A DNA stretch of 37,580 nt from positions 103,438-141,017 of the forward strand of contig NZ_JAQZSJ010000013.1 in assembly GCF_029360585.1 (NCBI RefSeq), given 5' to 3'. A program made the translations under genes and the position numbers. The notes beneath the pieces are model-generated. The model searched no databases. It was not told where the DNA came from and saw only the letters and a program-made list of their open reading frames with translations. Positions within the stretch are counted from its first letter, which is position 1; each line of letters opens with the position of its first letter. Positions 1 to 7,774 of the stretch are shown here, piece after piece. Source of the DNA: Cohnella caldifontis (lineage in GTDB: Bacteria; Bacillota; Bacilli; Paenibacillales; Paenibacillaceae).

Positions 1-76
1 TCTCCCGGCGCATGCCGGTCGCTTCCGCCTTCTGGCACGCCAAAAACGTCTCCCACGCTTCTTCGAACTTGTTCAT
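1..76 (-). CDS. Unknown protein, N-terminal fragment
   Basis: The window edge cuts this gene, so only the first 25 residues are visible (MNKFEEAWETFLACQKAEAT...). I chose the ATG at 76 because a GGAGGAG ribosome site lies seven bases before it. Another ATG at 83 is in a different frame and sits on the ribosome site. The visible part is an acidic, probably helical N-terminus with no motif I recognise. A terminator separates it from the yebC-like gene upstream, so it is probably transcribed on its own. Function unknown. Confidence 0.5.
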   Translation of the reverse strand, partial: MNKFEEAWETFLACQKAEATGMRRE

Positions 77-93
77 CTTCCATCTCCTCCTTC

Positions 94-139
94 CAAAATA
101 AAACGCCGCCTGTACCGGAGGGCCGGATACAAGCGGCGT
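94..139 (-). terminator. Rho-independent terminator after the YebC-family gene
   Basis: Arms at 103-109 and 133-139 (ACGCCGC/GCGGCGT), with a second paired block inside (TGTACCGG against CCGGATACA, imperfect), form a long stem. Read on the minus strand it is followed by a T-rich tract (TTTTATTTT). It lies just past the stop of the YebC-family gene. Confidence 0.8.
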
Positions 140-191
140 GTGCTTCACGCGCTGAATGGTTGCGGTTGTTGCGGTTGTTGCGCGGAACGGA

Positions 192-905
192 TCACAGGTC
201 GACGTTGTGGTACACCTGCTGCACGTCTTCGAGATCTTCCAGCGCGTCGATCAGCCTCTCGAACTGCGCCAACGCTTCTTCGGGAAGCGTGACGTCCGTC
301 TGCGGCAGCATCGTGATTTCCGCGACGGTGAAGTCCGTCACGCCGGCGCGCTTGAACGCCTCCTGCACGGCATGGAACTGCTCGGGATCGGCATAGACGA
401 TGACGGAGCCTTCTTCCTCCACGATATCCCGCGCTTCGACGTCGGCTTCCAGCAGCAGGTCCAGCACCTCGTCCGCCGACTTGCCTTCCACCCCGAACAC
501 GGCGGTCTCGTCGAACATGTACGCGACGGAGCCGTTCACGCCCATGTTTCCGCCGTTTTTGTTGAACGCCGCGCGGACGTTCGCCGCCGTCCGGTTCACG
601 TTGTTCGTCAGCGCGTCGACAATGACCATCGATCCGCTAGGGCCGAAGCCTTCGTAGCGGAGATCCACGTAGTTCTCGTCGGCGGCCCCCTTCGCTTTCT
701 CGAGCGCCCGGTCGATAATCGCTTTGGGCACGTTGTACGTTTTGGCCCGCTCGAGCACGACTCTCAGGGCGCGGTTCGCTTCCGGATCGGGTTCGCCCTT
801 CTTGGCCGCGACGTAGATTTCAATGCCGAACTTGGCGTAGATCCGGCTGTTGTTCGCGTCCTTCGACGCTTTTTTCTCTTTGATATTGTTCCATTTGCGT
901 CCCAT
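192..905 (-). CDS. yebC: YebC/PmpR-family (TACO1-like) protein, YeeN/YeeI subgroup
   Basis: The 237-residue product has the full family length. It opens with the subgroup signature [12 protein letters not shown] and continues with [42 protein letters not shown] and an acidic C-terminus ending [10 protein letters not shown]. The family was first described as transcriptional regulators. More recent work treats members as ribosome-associated factors that help translation of difficult (for example proline-rich) stretches. Location is cytoplasmic. The ribosome site is weak. A terminator follows, and a possible promoter lies about 50 bases upstream, so the gene appears monocistronic. Family assignment is firm; the exact role in this organism is inferred. 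Confidence 0.93.
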   Translation of the reverse strand: MGRKWNNIKEKKASKDANNSRIYAKFGIEIYVAAKKGEPDPEANRALRVVLERAKTYNVPKAIIDRALEKAKGAADENYVDLRYEGFGPSGSMVIVDALTNNVNRTAANVRAAFNKNGGNMGVNGSVAYMFDETAVFGVEGKSADEVLDLLLEADVEARDIVEEEGSVIVYADPEQFHAVQEAFKRAGVTDFTVAEITMLPQTDVTLPEEALAQFERLIDALEDLEDVQQVYHNVDL

Positions 906-954
906 GGTTCCAATCTCGCTTTCTATGCTAGGCTTATCGAAACAATCTTTTTTT

Positions 955-985
955 ATTTTAACAGAAGATCCGAAAAAGAAAACAA
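955..985 (-). promoter_or_regulatory. Possible sigma-A promoter for the YebC-family gene
   Basis: On the minus strand a TTGTTT box (980-985) and a TAAAAT box (955-960) are separated by 19 bases in an AT-rich patch. Spacing is slightly long, so this is only a candidate. The implied leader is about 45 bases. Confidence 0.35.
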
Positions 986-1043
986 GCCAACGAAAACCGG
1001 CTCCGCCGTCTTTTCGGGACCCGGAGAATGCGGAAAGAAGCCG

Positions 1044-1067
1044 AAAACCCCCGGCGGATGCCGGGGG
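1044..1067 (-). terminator. Terminator after the cold-shock gene
   Basis: Perfect 8-bp arms CCCCCGGC/GCCGGGGG (1048-1055 and 1060-1067) with a 4-base loop. On the minus strand they are followed by TTTT. The hairpin lies about 50 bases past the csp stop codon. Confidence 0.8.
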
Positions 1068-1113
1068 CTTCGTGCTTCGTTCGTGATATGAAATCAGTCC
1101 GGCGTTGCCAGAC

Positions 1114-1311
1114 TTACAGTTTCACCACGTTGGATGCTTGCGGGCCGCGGTTGCCTTGCGTGATTTCGAACTCAACCGCTTGACCTTCTTCCAAGGTCTT
1201 GAAGCCTTCGCCTTGGATGGCAGAGAAGTGTACGAATACGTCGTTGCCGTTCTCTACGGAAATGAAACCGTATCCTTTCTCTGCGTTAAACCACTTAACT
1301 GTTCCTCTCAA
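1114..1311 (-). CDS. Cold-shock protein (CspA/CspB family)
   Basis: This 65-residue protein is a single cold-shock domain. It carries the RNA-binding motifs RNP1 (KGYGFI) and RNP2 (DVFVHF) and ends [10 protein letters not shown], as is normal for Bacillota CspB/C/D proteins. Such proteins bind single-stranded RNA or DNA and melt mRNA secondary structure. The start is TTG at 1311: no ATG is available, and a very strong TTAGGAGG site lies eight bases upstream. A textbook promoter and a short structured leader precede it, and a terminator follows, so it is monocistronic. Which paralogue (B, C or D) it is cannot be decided from sequence alone. Confidence 0.96.
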   Translation of the reverse strand: MRGTVKWFNAEKGYGFISVENGNDVFVHFSAIQGEGFKTLEEGQAVEFEITQGNRGPQASNVVKL

Positions 1312-1332
1312 ATGAAAAACCTCCTAAAATCT

Positions 1333-1346
1333 CGCCGTCATCGGCG
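1333..1346 (-). promoter_or_regulatory. Hairpin in the csp 5' leader
   Basis: CGCCG-ATGA-CGGCG forms a perfect 5-bp stem with a tetraloop. It lies in the ~38-base leader between the predicted transcription start and the AGGAGG site (1320-1325). The position suggests a role in mRNA stability or temperature-dependent access to the ribosome site. That role is inferred. Confidence 0.45.
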
Positions 1347-1355
1347 AATGAGGTA

Positions 1356-1384
1356 ATTATAACCGAATCCGCCTGAAGTTGCAA
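1356..1384 (-). promoter_or_regulatory. Sigma-A promoter of the cold-shock gene
   Basis: On the minus strand TTGCAA (1379-1384) and a perfect TATAAT (1356-1361) are separated by exactly 17 bases. The predicted start is near 1349, giving a leader of about 38 bases. Confidence 0.8.
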
Positions 1385-1558
1385 TAACCTCGGCCGCCGA
1401 TTCCGCTCCCATCCGGCCCGCCCTAGCCGCTGTCGATCGCCCCGCCCCTGACATCCCCTTCCGAGCCGCATTCGGCGTACCCGCGGCGTTGATTTCTTCG
1501 CCCATCTCTTCTATGATGGGGAAAACGGCAAACTCTGCCAAAGCTTAGGAGCGAACCG

Positions 1559-1792
1559 ATGTTCGAGAAACACACGGTATACAAGCTGGATCCCTACAAT
1601 ATGCTGACGGTGGAAGTGCAAGGCAAAACGATCGTCGTCCGCGAAATTTCCGATCAGTGGGGCGAGGAAACGCACAAGTTCCTCAGCCGTCCGGAACTCA
1701 TGGATTGGGCGAACCGGCGGTTCCGTCCCGAGGATTTCCCCGAAGGGGAAGAACAATACCGGAAAGTGATGGATACCCTGCGCTCCATCTAA
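1559..1792 (+). CDS. Small unknown protein, 77 residues
   Basis: An ATG start with AGGAG seven bases upstream gives a 77-residue soluble, acidic protein. It contains MLTVEVQGKTIVV, a probable beta-hairpin, followed by an aromatic and charged half (WGEETHKFL, MDWANRRF, PEDFPEGEEQY). No signal peptide or membrane segment is visible. I do not recognise the family. It lies 25 bases before a small membrane-protein gene on the same strand, so the two may be co-transcribed. Codon use and the ribosome site make it a credible gene. Function unknown. Confidence 0.7.
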   Translation: MFEKHTVYKLDPYNMLTVEVQGKTIVVREISDQWGEETHKFLSRPELMDWANRRFRPEDFPEGEEQYRKVMDTLRSI

Positions 1793-1817
1793 TCCGCGGC
1801 TGAGGAGGCACGACCCG

Positions 1818-1997
1818 TTGGCTGACAGCTCCACGCTCATTTTCATCATCTCCGCCTTCGCGCTCGGCGTCATCCTGATCCTGAGCCGGGAGCGGATTCC
1901 GCCCCAGCTGCGGAGAGGCATGGCGATCGTCTCGATCCTGCTGATCCTGTTCGCGTTCTTCCTGATCGTGTACAGCTTCTTCACGGCAGGCGCCTGA
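1818..1997 (+). CDS. Small two-helix membrane protein, 59 residues
   Basis: A TTG start at 1818 with a strong GAGGAGG site nine bases upstream opens a 59-residue frame. It has two hydrophobic stretches (about residues 6-22 and 36-55) joined by a short charged loop (SRERIPPQLRRG), which gives a helical-hairpin membrane protein. The basic loop suggests that the loop faces the cytoplasm. No family is recognised. It follows the 77-residue gene by 25 bases and precedes pepF, so it may belong to a short operon with them. Confidence 0.6.
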   Translation: MADSSTLIFIISAFALGVILILSRERIPPQLRRGMAIVSILLILFAFFLIVYSFFTAGA

Positions 1998-2181
1998 CCG
2001 GCGCGGCGGCGTTCGGCGCGTTCATCATAATGAAGGGCGGCAGAGACCATACTAAACCGGCAACCATTTCCAACCAGCCGGAGGCCGCGCCATGAAACGG
2101 ATGATCCTGCCGATCGCCGCCGCCTTGGCGGCTTTGTCCTTATCGAGCATGTCGATTTTACCAAGGAGGGAAATGCCCGCG

Positions 2182-3978
2182 ATGAACAAAGTATTGAAAA
2201 GAAGCGAAGTCCCGGTGGAAAGCACCTGGCGCCTGGAAGACCTGTTCCCGGACCAAGCGGCCTGGAACGAGGAGTACGCGAAGGTGAAGCAGCTGATCGG
2301 CCGCGCCGGCGAATTCCAAGGCAAGCTGAAAGACGCCGACACGATCGCCCGCTGCTTCGCGATGGAAGACGAAATTTCCTTGCTGACGGAACGCCTATAC
2401 GTGTACGCGAACATGCTGCACCACCAGGATACGGCCGAGCCGGGCCCCCAAGCCTTGTCCGAAAAGTCGAAAAAGCTCAGCGTCGAGGTCGGCGAAGCGC
2501 TGTCTTACGTCACGCCGGAAATCCTGAGCCTGCCGGAGGAGCAGCTGCGCAAGCTCGCCGAAGATCCGAAGCTGGCCGAATACAAGCGGACGCTCGAGGA
2601 GATGCTCCGCCAGAAGCCCCACGTCCTCTCCAAAAGCGAGGAGTCGCTGCTCGCCCAGGTCGGCAACGTGTCGCAAGCGCCGAATACCATTTTCAGCATG
2701 ATGAACAACGCGGACCTCAAGTTCCCGAAAGTCAAAAACGACAAGGGCGAGGAAGTCGAGCTGACCCACGGCAGCTATATCCAGTTCCTCGAAAGCCGCA
2801 ATCCGGAAGTCCGCCGCGAAGCGTTCAAAGCGGTTTACGATACGTACGGCAAATGGAAAAACACGCTGGCCTCGACCTTAAGCGCCAACGTGACGAAGAA
2901 CATTTTCTACGCGCGGGCGCGCAAATACCCTTCGGCGCTGGAAATGTCCCTCTTCGGCGACAACGTCCCGAAATCGGTATACGACAACCTGATCGCCACG
3001 ATCCATGAGAACCTGCCGCTCATGCACCGGTACATGGCCCTGCGCAAAAAGCTGCTGAAAGTCGACGAGCTTCATATGTACGACCTGTTCACGCCGCTCG
3101 TCGAGGAATTCGATATGGACATCGGCTACGACGATGCGAAGAAAACGGTCTATGACAGCCTCACCCCGCTCGGCGAGGAGTATCGGAAAGCGCTGCAGGA
3201 AGGTTTCGACAGCCGCTGGATCGACGTGCAGGAGAACGAAGGCAAGCGCAGCGGCGCTTACAGCTGGGGCGCCTACGGCACCCACCCGTACGTGCTGCTG
3301 AACCACAAGGACAATCTCAACAGCATGTTCACGCTGACGCACGAAATGGGCCACGCCCTTCATTCGTATTACTCCGACGCGAACAATAATTACCGTGACG
3401 CGCAATACCCGATTTTTCTGGCGGAGGTCGCCTCCACGCTGAACGAGGCGCTGCTCATGCATTACCTGCTGGAGAAATCGACGGATCCGAAGGAAAAAAT
3501 GTACCTGCTGACGTATTACGCCGACCAGTTCCGCACGACGGTGTTCCGCCAGACGATGTTCGCGGAGTTCGAGAAAATCATCCACGAAAAAGCGGAGCAG
3601 GGCGAGGCGCTTACGCCGCAGGAGCTGTCGGGCATCTATTATGACCTCAACAAGAAATATTACGGGGACGGAATGGTCGTCGACAAAGACATCGAGATGG
3701 AATGGGCCCGCATCCCCCATTTCTACACCAGCTTTTACGTTTACAAATACGCGACCGGTTTTTCCGCGGCGACCAGCTTCGCCAAGCAGATCACGGAAGA
3801 AGGCGCTCCGGCGGTGGACCGGTATCTCGGCTTCCTGAAAAGCGGCGGCAGCGACTACCCGATCAACATCCTGAAAAAAGCCGGCGTCGACATGTCCTCT
3901 CCGGAGCCGATCCGGCAGGCGATGAGCGTGTTCAAGGACCTGATCGAGCAAATGGAACAGCTCACTTCCGGCAAATAA
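2182..3978 (+). CDS. pepF: Oligoendopeptidase F (M3B metallopeptidase)
   Basis: From the ATG at 2182 the protein is 598 residues, the usual PepF length, and opens MNKVLKRSEVPVESTWRLED as family members do. The zinc site HEMGH lies at residues 387-391, followed by the third-ligand region FLAEVASTLNEALL. The enzyme cuts short peptides of roughly 7-17 residues, normally in the cytoplasm, in peptide recycling. AAGGAGGG lies 11 bases before the chosen start. The frame stays open upstream to an ATG at 2092, also preceded by GGAGG, which would add a 30-residue hydrophobic, signal-like leader (see findings). A bidirectional terminator follows the stop. Confidence 0.93.
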   Translation: MNKVLKRSEVPVESTWRLEDLFPDQAAWNEEYAKVKQLIGRAGEFQGKLKDADTIARCFAMEDEISLLTERLYVYANMLHHQDTAEPGPQALSEKSKKLSVEVGEALSYVTPEILSLPEEQLRKLAEDPKLAEYKRTLEEMLRQKPHVLSKSEESLLAQVGNVSQAPNTIFSMMNNADLKFPKVKNDKGEEVELTHGSYIQFLESRNPEVRREAFKAVYDTYGKWKNTLASTLSANVTKNIFYARARKYPSALEMSLFGDNVPKSVYDNLIATIHENLPLMHRYMALRKKLLKVDELHMYDLFTPLVEEFDMDIGYDDAKKTVYDSLTPLGEEYRKALQEGFDSRWIDVQENEGKRSGAYSWGAYGTHPYVLLNHKDNLNSMFTLTHEMGHALHSYYSDANNNYRDAQYPIFLAEVASTLNEALLMHYLLEKSTDPKEKMYLLTYYADQFRTTVFRQTMFAEFEKIIHEKAEQGEALTPQELSGIYYDLNKKYYGDGMVVDKDIEMEWARIPHFYTSFYVYKYATGFSAATSFAKQITEEGAPAVDRYLGFLKSGGSDYPINILKKAGVDMSSPEPIRQAMSVFKDLIEQMEQLTSGK

Positions 3979-4006
3979 TCGCCAGGGCGGCCGACGGCCG
4001 GCGGAT

Positions 4007-4057
4007 AAAAGGCTTGGAACGTCCCGACCCTTGTGGGTCAGGGCTTCCAAGCCTTTT
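4007..4057. terminator. Bidirectional terminator between convergent genes
   Basis: Thirteen-base arms AAAAGGCTTGGAA/TTCCAAGCCTTTT frame a further GACCC/GGGTC stem. An A-run on the left and a T-run on the right let it act for both pepF (plus) and the DNA glycosylase gene (minus). Confidence 0.88.
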
Positions 4058-4062
4058 GCGTT

Positions 4063-4566
4063 TCAGACGAATTCCTTGATGACTTGCCATGCTTCGAGGC
4101 GGTCCTCCAGGTTCCGATACCGGGGCGTCGGCACGGGGCTGGTCGACGGCAGCTTCACTACGCGGCGCTCCGCCACTTCCGGCGACGAACCGTGGTGCTT
4201 CATCAGCTCCGCGTACGATTTGCCTCCGTTGCAGACGATCGTCGCGATCCGCGGGAACCGGCGGAGCAGCCCGGGGATATCGTTCGGGACGACGTTCTTG
4301 ATGTCGGCGTCCAGGCTGCCTTCCCGCTCGCAGGCGGCGATGGAATCCCACAAAGCGATGCGGTGTTCCGAGGCGAACCGCAGCCGCTCTTCGTAAGCCG
4401 CGTCCGGCTCCCGCCCGGCGAACAGCCGGTACAGGATCGGCCAGAAGTGGTTGCGGGGATTCCCGTAATATTGATGGGCCCGCAAGGAGGCGACGCCCGG
4501 CATGCTGCCCAGGATGAGCAGCCGGGAACGCTCGTCCGCCGCCGGCGGGAAGGAATGGACAATCAC
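4063..4566 (-). CDS. DNA-deoxyinosine/uracil glycosylase (UDG superfamily, family-6-like)
   Basis: The 167-residue protein has the uracil-DNA-glycosylase fold motifs GSMPG (20-24), YYGNPRNHFWPIL (33-45) and LPSTSPV (139-145). The YGNPRNHFW block with Asn39 fits the family-6 hypoxanthine-DNA glycosylases, in which an asparagine at this point is the reported catalytic residue. The enzyme would remove deaminated bases such as hypoxanthine from DNA. The GTG start at 4566 is chosen because GGGAGGG lies just upstream and the fold begins right there (MIVHSFPP). The frame is open further upstream, but that part is the antisense of ktrB. It is transcribed divergently from ktrB. Substrate choice is inferred. 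Confidence 0.85.
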   Translation of the reverse strand: MIVHSFPPAADERSRLLILGSMPGVASLRAHQYYGNPRNHFWPILYRLFAGREPDAAYEERLRFASEHRIALWDSIAACEREGSLDADIKNVVPNDIPGLLRRFPRIATIVCNGGKSYAELMKHHGSSPEVAERRVVKLPSTSPVPTPRYRNLEDRLEAWQVIKEFV

Positions 4567-4590
4567 GGCTGGTCCCTCCCGATCGTTTCC

Positions 4591-4619
4591 GTTACAATAG
4601 GGGTAGTTTTTCCTATATT
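4591..4619 (+). promoter_or_regulatory. Probable promoter of ktrB
   Basis: GTTACA (4591-4596) and TATATT (4614-4619) are separated by 17 bases. The predicted start is only about 18 bases before the TTG start codon, so the leader is very short and the ribosome site weak. Confidence 0.55.
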
Positions 4620-4642
4620 CGATAGAAACGGGTTGTCTTTTT

Positions 4643-5974
4643 TTGAAAAATCGTACCTTCATCTCCCGCCGCACGCCCCAGCAGGTGCTGGTGCTGGGCT
4701 TTGCCCTGTTGATCGCGGCGGGCACCGCCCTGCTCTCGCTTCCCATCTCCGTCCAGGACGGCCAAACCCTCGGTTTCCAGGACAGGCTCTTTACCGCGGC
4801 ATCCGCGGCCAGCGTGACCGGCCTCGTCGTGACGGATACCGGCACGACGTTCACTTGGTTCGGGCAAGCGGTTCTCCTGGTGCTCATCCAGGCGGGCGGG
4901 ATCGGCTTCATGACCATGGCGACGATGTTCTCGCTCATGATCGGCAAGAAGATTTCCTATAAAGAGCGGCTCGTGCTGCAGGAAGCCTTCAATCATCATA
5001 ACACGGAAGGCATCGTGCGTCTCATCCGCAAAGTGCTGAAGTATTCCATGGTGATCGAAGGCATCGGGACGCTGCTGTTCGCCGCCCATTGGCTGGACCG
5101 GATGCCTCCGGCCCAAGCGCTGTACTACGGCCTGTTCCACGCGGTCTCCATTTTCAACAATTCCGGCTTCGACCTGATCGGCGGACTCACGCCGTACGTC
5201 GGAGACGTCTATTTCAACGCGGTTTCGATCGTGCTCATTTTTCTCGGCAGCGTCGGGTTCATCGTTTTGTCCGATCTGATCGATTATCCGAAGCTGCGCA
5301 AGCTTTCGCTGCACAGCAAAGTCGTCCTTTCCTTCTCGGGAGGACTCTTGGTGGCGGGCGCCGTCGTCATCTTCATTTTCGAATACACGAACCCGCTGTC
5401 CACGGGCTCGCTGAACGTCTGGGAGAAAATGCTGGCCTCCCTGTTCCAATCGACGAGTTTGCGCTCCTCCGGGACGAGCACCATGGACACCCAATCCTTG
5501 AGGCAGGCGACGCATTTCTTCATGGTCATCCTGATGTTCATCGGAGCGGCCCCGGGATCGACGGGCGGCGGGATCAAGGTGACCACCTTCGCGATCATGA
5601 CGGCCGCCTTCTTCACGATGGTCCGCGGCAAGGAAGACGTGGACTTGTTCCGCCGGCGGATCGCCAAAGTGATGGTGTACAAAGCGATCACCGTCATGTT
5701 CGTGGCTTTGTTCGTGGTCGTCGGCGCCACGATCGTCTTGTCCTTCTCGGAGAGGCAGCCGTTCCTTATGGTGCTTTACGAAGTGACCTCCGCTTTCGGG
5801 ACGGTCGGCTTCAGCGCGGGACTTACCCAGCAGCTCACCCCGTTCGGCAAATCCGTGATCATCCTGCTCATGTTCGCGGGGCGGCTCGGGCCGTTCACGA
5901 TCGCGCTCGCGCTCCAATCGAAGGCAAAAAAAGAGCCTTTCCGTTATCCGGAAGGCAAAATCATTCTGGGCTGA
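4643..5974 (+). CDS. ktrB: KtrB/KtrD-type potassium-translocating membrane subunit
   Basis: The 443-residue protein has the TrkH/KtrB fold of four membrane-pore-membrane repeats. The pore-loop signatures are SVTGL (about 58), FNNSGFD, SLRSSGTST and FGTVGFSAG, each with the selectivity-filter glycine. PGSTGGGIK is the conserved intramembrane-gate region. Such subunits import K+ with Na+ coupling, gated by a cytoplasmic KtrA/KtrC ring that binds nucleotides. No ktrA/C gene is in this window, so the partner must be encoded elsewhere, as for B. subtilis ktrD. The TTG start is the only suitable one and has a weak ribosome site. The 3' end of the gene also encodes a terminator for the convergent sugar operon. 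Confidence 0.93.
   Translation: MKNRTFISRRTPQQVLVLGFALLIAAGTALLSLPISVQDGQTLGFQDRLFTAASAASVTGLVVTDTGTTFTWFGQAVLLVLIQAGGIGFMTMATMFSLMIGKKISYKERLVLQEAFNHHNTEGIVRLIRKVLKYSMVIEGIGTLLFAAHWLDRMPPAQALYYGLFHAVSIFNNSGFDLIGGLTPYVGDVYFNAVSIVLIFLGSVGFIVLSDLIDYPKLRKLSLHSKVVLSFSGGLLVAGAVVIFIFEYTNPLSTGSLNVWEKMLASLFQSTSLRSSGTSTMDTQSLRQATHFFMVILMFIGAAPGSTGGGIKVTTFAIMTAAFFTMVRGKEDVDLFRRRIAKVMVYKAITVMFVALFVVVGATIVLSFSERQPFLMVLYEVTSAFGTVGFSAGLTQQLTPFGKSVIILLMFAGRLGPFTIALALQSKAKKEPFRYPEGKIILG
5925..5956 (-). terminator. Terminator of the sugar ABC operon, inside the ktrB 3' end
   Basis: On the minus strand a GCCTTCCG/CGGAAAGGC stem with one bulge (5935-5956) is followed by TCTTTTTTT. Only seven bases separate the two convergent stop codons, so the terminator has been built into the last ktrB codons. 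Confidence 0.65.
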
Positions 5975-5981
5975 TTCGGAT

Positions 5982-6812
5982 TTATCCTTTCAAACTTCCG
6001 GCCGTCAGGCCTTCGATAATCGTTCTCTGCAGGAAACCGTACAACACCGCGACGGGAGCGACGCTGAACACGATCCCCGTGCACACCAGCGCGTAGTTCG
6101 TCTGAAACGCGTCCCGGAACTGGACCATGCCCGTCGGCAAAGTGCGGAGCGCGTCCTTGCTGATGAAAAACTGCGCCAGCAGGTACTCGTTCCAGTTGCC
6201 CAGGAAATTGACGATGAACACCGTGACGAGCGCCGGCACGGTCAGCGGGAGGATAATCCGCGCGAACAAGCCCGGCGCGGACATCCCGTCCATGACCGCG
6301 GCCTCCTCCAGCTCGGTAGGGATGGCCCGCATGAACGCGCAAATAAGCAGCACGCTGAACGGCAGCGCTCCGGCCGCATAGGGCAGGAACAGCGACCAGT
6401 GCGTGTTCAGGATGTGCAGGTTTCGGACCAGCAAATATTGGGCAATGAACAGCACGTTGCCGGGAATCAGCATGCCGATCAGCACGAATTGGTAGATGGC
6501 CGCGCTCGTTTTCGGGAACTTCATCCGGGTAAGCGCGAAAGCCGTGGCGGCCGAAAGCAGCACGCCGACCGCGGCCGCGGCGGCCGCCAGGTACAGGCTG
6601 TTCCAGAAATACACGCTGATTTTCGCTTTCACCCAGGCCTCCTGGTAGTTGGAAAATTTCCAGGACTTCGGCAGTCCGAACGGGTGCAGCGCGATTTCGG
6701 TATTATTCGCCTTGAACGAAGAAAACAGGACGAACAGGAACGGCACGAGGATGACGACGACATAGACCATCATGACGACATGGGGAACGGATTTGCGCAA
6801 AGCGGCCGGCAT
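5982..6812 (-). CDS. Sugar ABC transporter permease, MalG type
   Basis: The 276-residue protein has about six membrane segments and the permease loop EEAAVMDGMSAPGLFARIILP, the EAA motif that docks on the ATPase. Its N-terminal part with VILVPFLFVLFSSFK and its length match the CUT1 (MalG-like) permeases for oligosaccharides or glycosides. Its ATG overlaps the stop of the MalF-type gene (TGATG), so the two are translationally coupled. No ATPase gene is present. In Bacillota such importers usually share a general MsmX/UgpC-type ATPase encoded elsewhere. Substrate unknown. Confidence 0.93.
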   Translation of the reverse strand: MPAALRKSVPHVVMMVYVVVILVPFLFVLFSSFKANNTEIALHPFGLPKSWKFSNYQEAWVKAKISVYFWNSLYLAAAAAAVGVLLSAATAFALTRMKFPKTSAAIYQFVLIGMLIPGNVLFIAQYLLVRNLHILNTHWSLFLPYAAGALPFSVLLICAFMRAIPTELEEAAVMDGMSAPGLFARIILPLTVPALVTVFIVNFLGNWNEYLLAQFFISKDALRTLPTGMVQFRDAFQTNYALVCTGIVFSVAPVAVLYGFLQRTIIEGLTAGSLKG

Positions 6813-7693
6813 CAGTACTCCACCCTTTCCTGTCTTCTGGCGAACGCGAATTGGTACAGAGCCGTCAGCAGCAACGCGAACGCGAAGATGATGATGGATA
6901 AGGCCGTGCCGTAGCCGTAGTCGCCGAACTTGATCGCTTTGGAAACCATGTAGGACGCCATGACGTCCGTCGCGCCCGCGGGACCGCCGTCCGTCATGAC
7001 GAGCACGATGTCGACCACGCGCAGCGCTCCGGCGATGGAAAGCATGACGACGACGTTAATGACGGGCCGGATGAGCGGCACCGTCAAATACCATGCCCGC
7101 TGCGCGCCGGAAGCCCCGTCGATGCGGGCGGCCTCGTCGATTTCTTTCGGAATGGCCAGGATGGCCGCCAGGATGAGCACGATGTAGAAGCCCATCCATT
7201 GCCACGCGTTCGTGATCAGGATGGCGAACATCGCCCATTTGGACTCTCCCAGCCAGTAAATCGGCTCCGCGCCGAATATTTTCAGTATGCTGGCGATCAG
7301 GCCGACATCCGGATTGTAGATGTAGCCCCATAAGATCCCGATGACCGAAGTCGACAGGATGGACGGCAGGAACACCGTCGTTTTGTAGAAGCCTTGCAGC
7401 CGCTTGACGCCGCTGATCAGCAAAGAAAAGACGACGATCAGCGGAATTTGGACGAAAACGGAAAACACGATGAAATACAGGTTGTTGTACATGGAATGCT
7501 GGAAATCGGCATCCCCGAACGCATTCGCGAAATTGTCGAAGCCGATGAAATTGCGCCTGTCCAGACCGTTCCAGTCGGTGAATCCGTAAACGGCGGAGGT
7601 CAGCATCGGATAGATGAAAAACAGGAAATAGAGCGCGATCGTCGGCAATACGAAACCGAGGTATACGTAGGGATTTTTAAGCGTCGTCTTCAT
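6812..7693 (-). CDS. Sugar ABC transporter permease, MalF type
   Basis: From the ATG at 7693 the product is 293 residues (MKTTLKNPYVYLGF...). It has six predicted membrane segments and the EAA loop DEAARIDGASGAQRAWYLTVP. It is the partner of the MalG-type permease. I rejected the upstream in-frame ATG at 7762, because the added residues are polar, overlap the intercistronic hairpin, and have no ribosome site. A GGGGG-type site precedes 7693. The gene is second in the operon, after the binding protein. Confidence 0.92.
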   Translation of the reverse strand: MKTTLKNPYVYLGFVLPTIALYFLFFIYPMLTSAVYGFTDWNGLDRRNFIGFDNFANAFGDADFQHSMYNNLYFIVFSVFVQIPLIVVFSLLISGVKRLQGFYKTTVFLPSILSTSVIGILWGYIYNPDVGLIASILKIFGAEPIYWLGESKWAMFAILITNAWQWMGFYIVLILAAILAIPKEIDEAARIDGASGAQRAWYLTVPLIRPVINVVVMLSIAGALRVVDIVLVMTDGGPAGATDVMASYMVSKAIKFGDYGYGTALSIIIFAFALLLTALYQFAFARRQERVEY

Positions 7694-7722
7694 CGGCGGA
7701 AAGCCCCCTTCGAAAAGGAAGA

Positions 7723-7749
7723 GCGCCGCCCGATCGGGGCGGGCGGCGC
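7723..7749 (-). terminator. Intercistronic hairpin (attenuator) after the binding-protein gene
   Basis: Perfect 10-bp GC arms (7723-7732 and 7740-7749) with a 7-base loop lie between the binding-protein and permease genes. On the minus strand only a weak pyrimidine-rich tail follows (TCTTCCTTTTCG). This would give partial termination or 3'-end protection, making more binding protein than permease, as is typical of such operons. The effect is inferred. Confidence 0.6.
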
Positions 7750-7774
7750 CTTCTTCGTCCATGTTGCCGGCGGA

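Noticed and set aside
1338..1541. 67-codon minus-strand frame upstream of the cold-shock gene
   Set aside because: It runs through the csp promoter and has no ribosome site; 1385-1546 looks like plain intergenic DNA.
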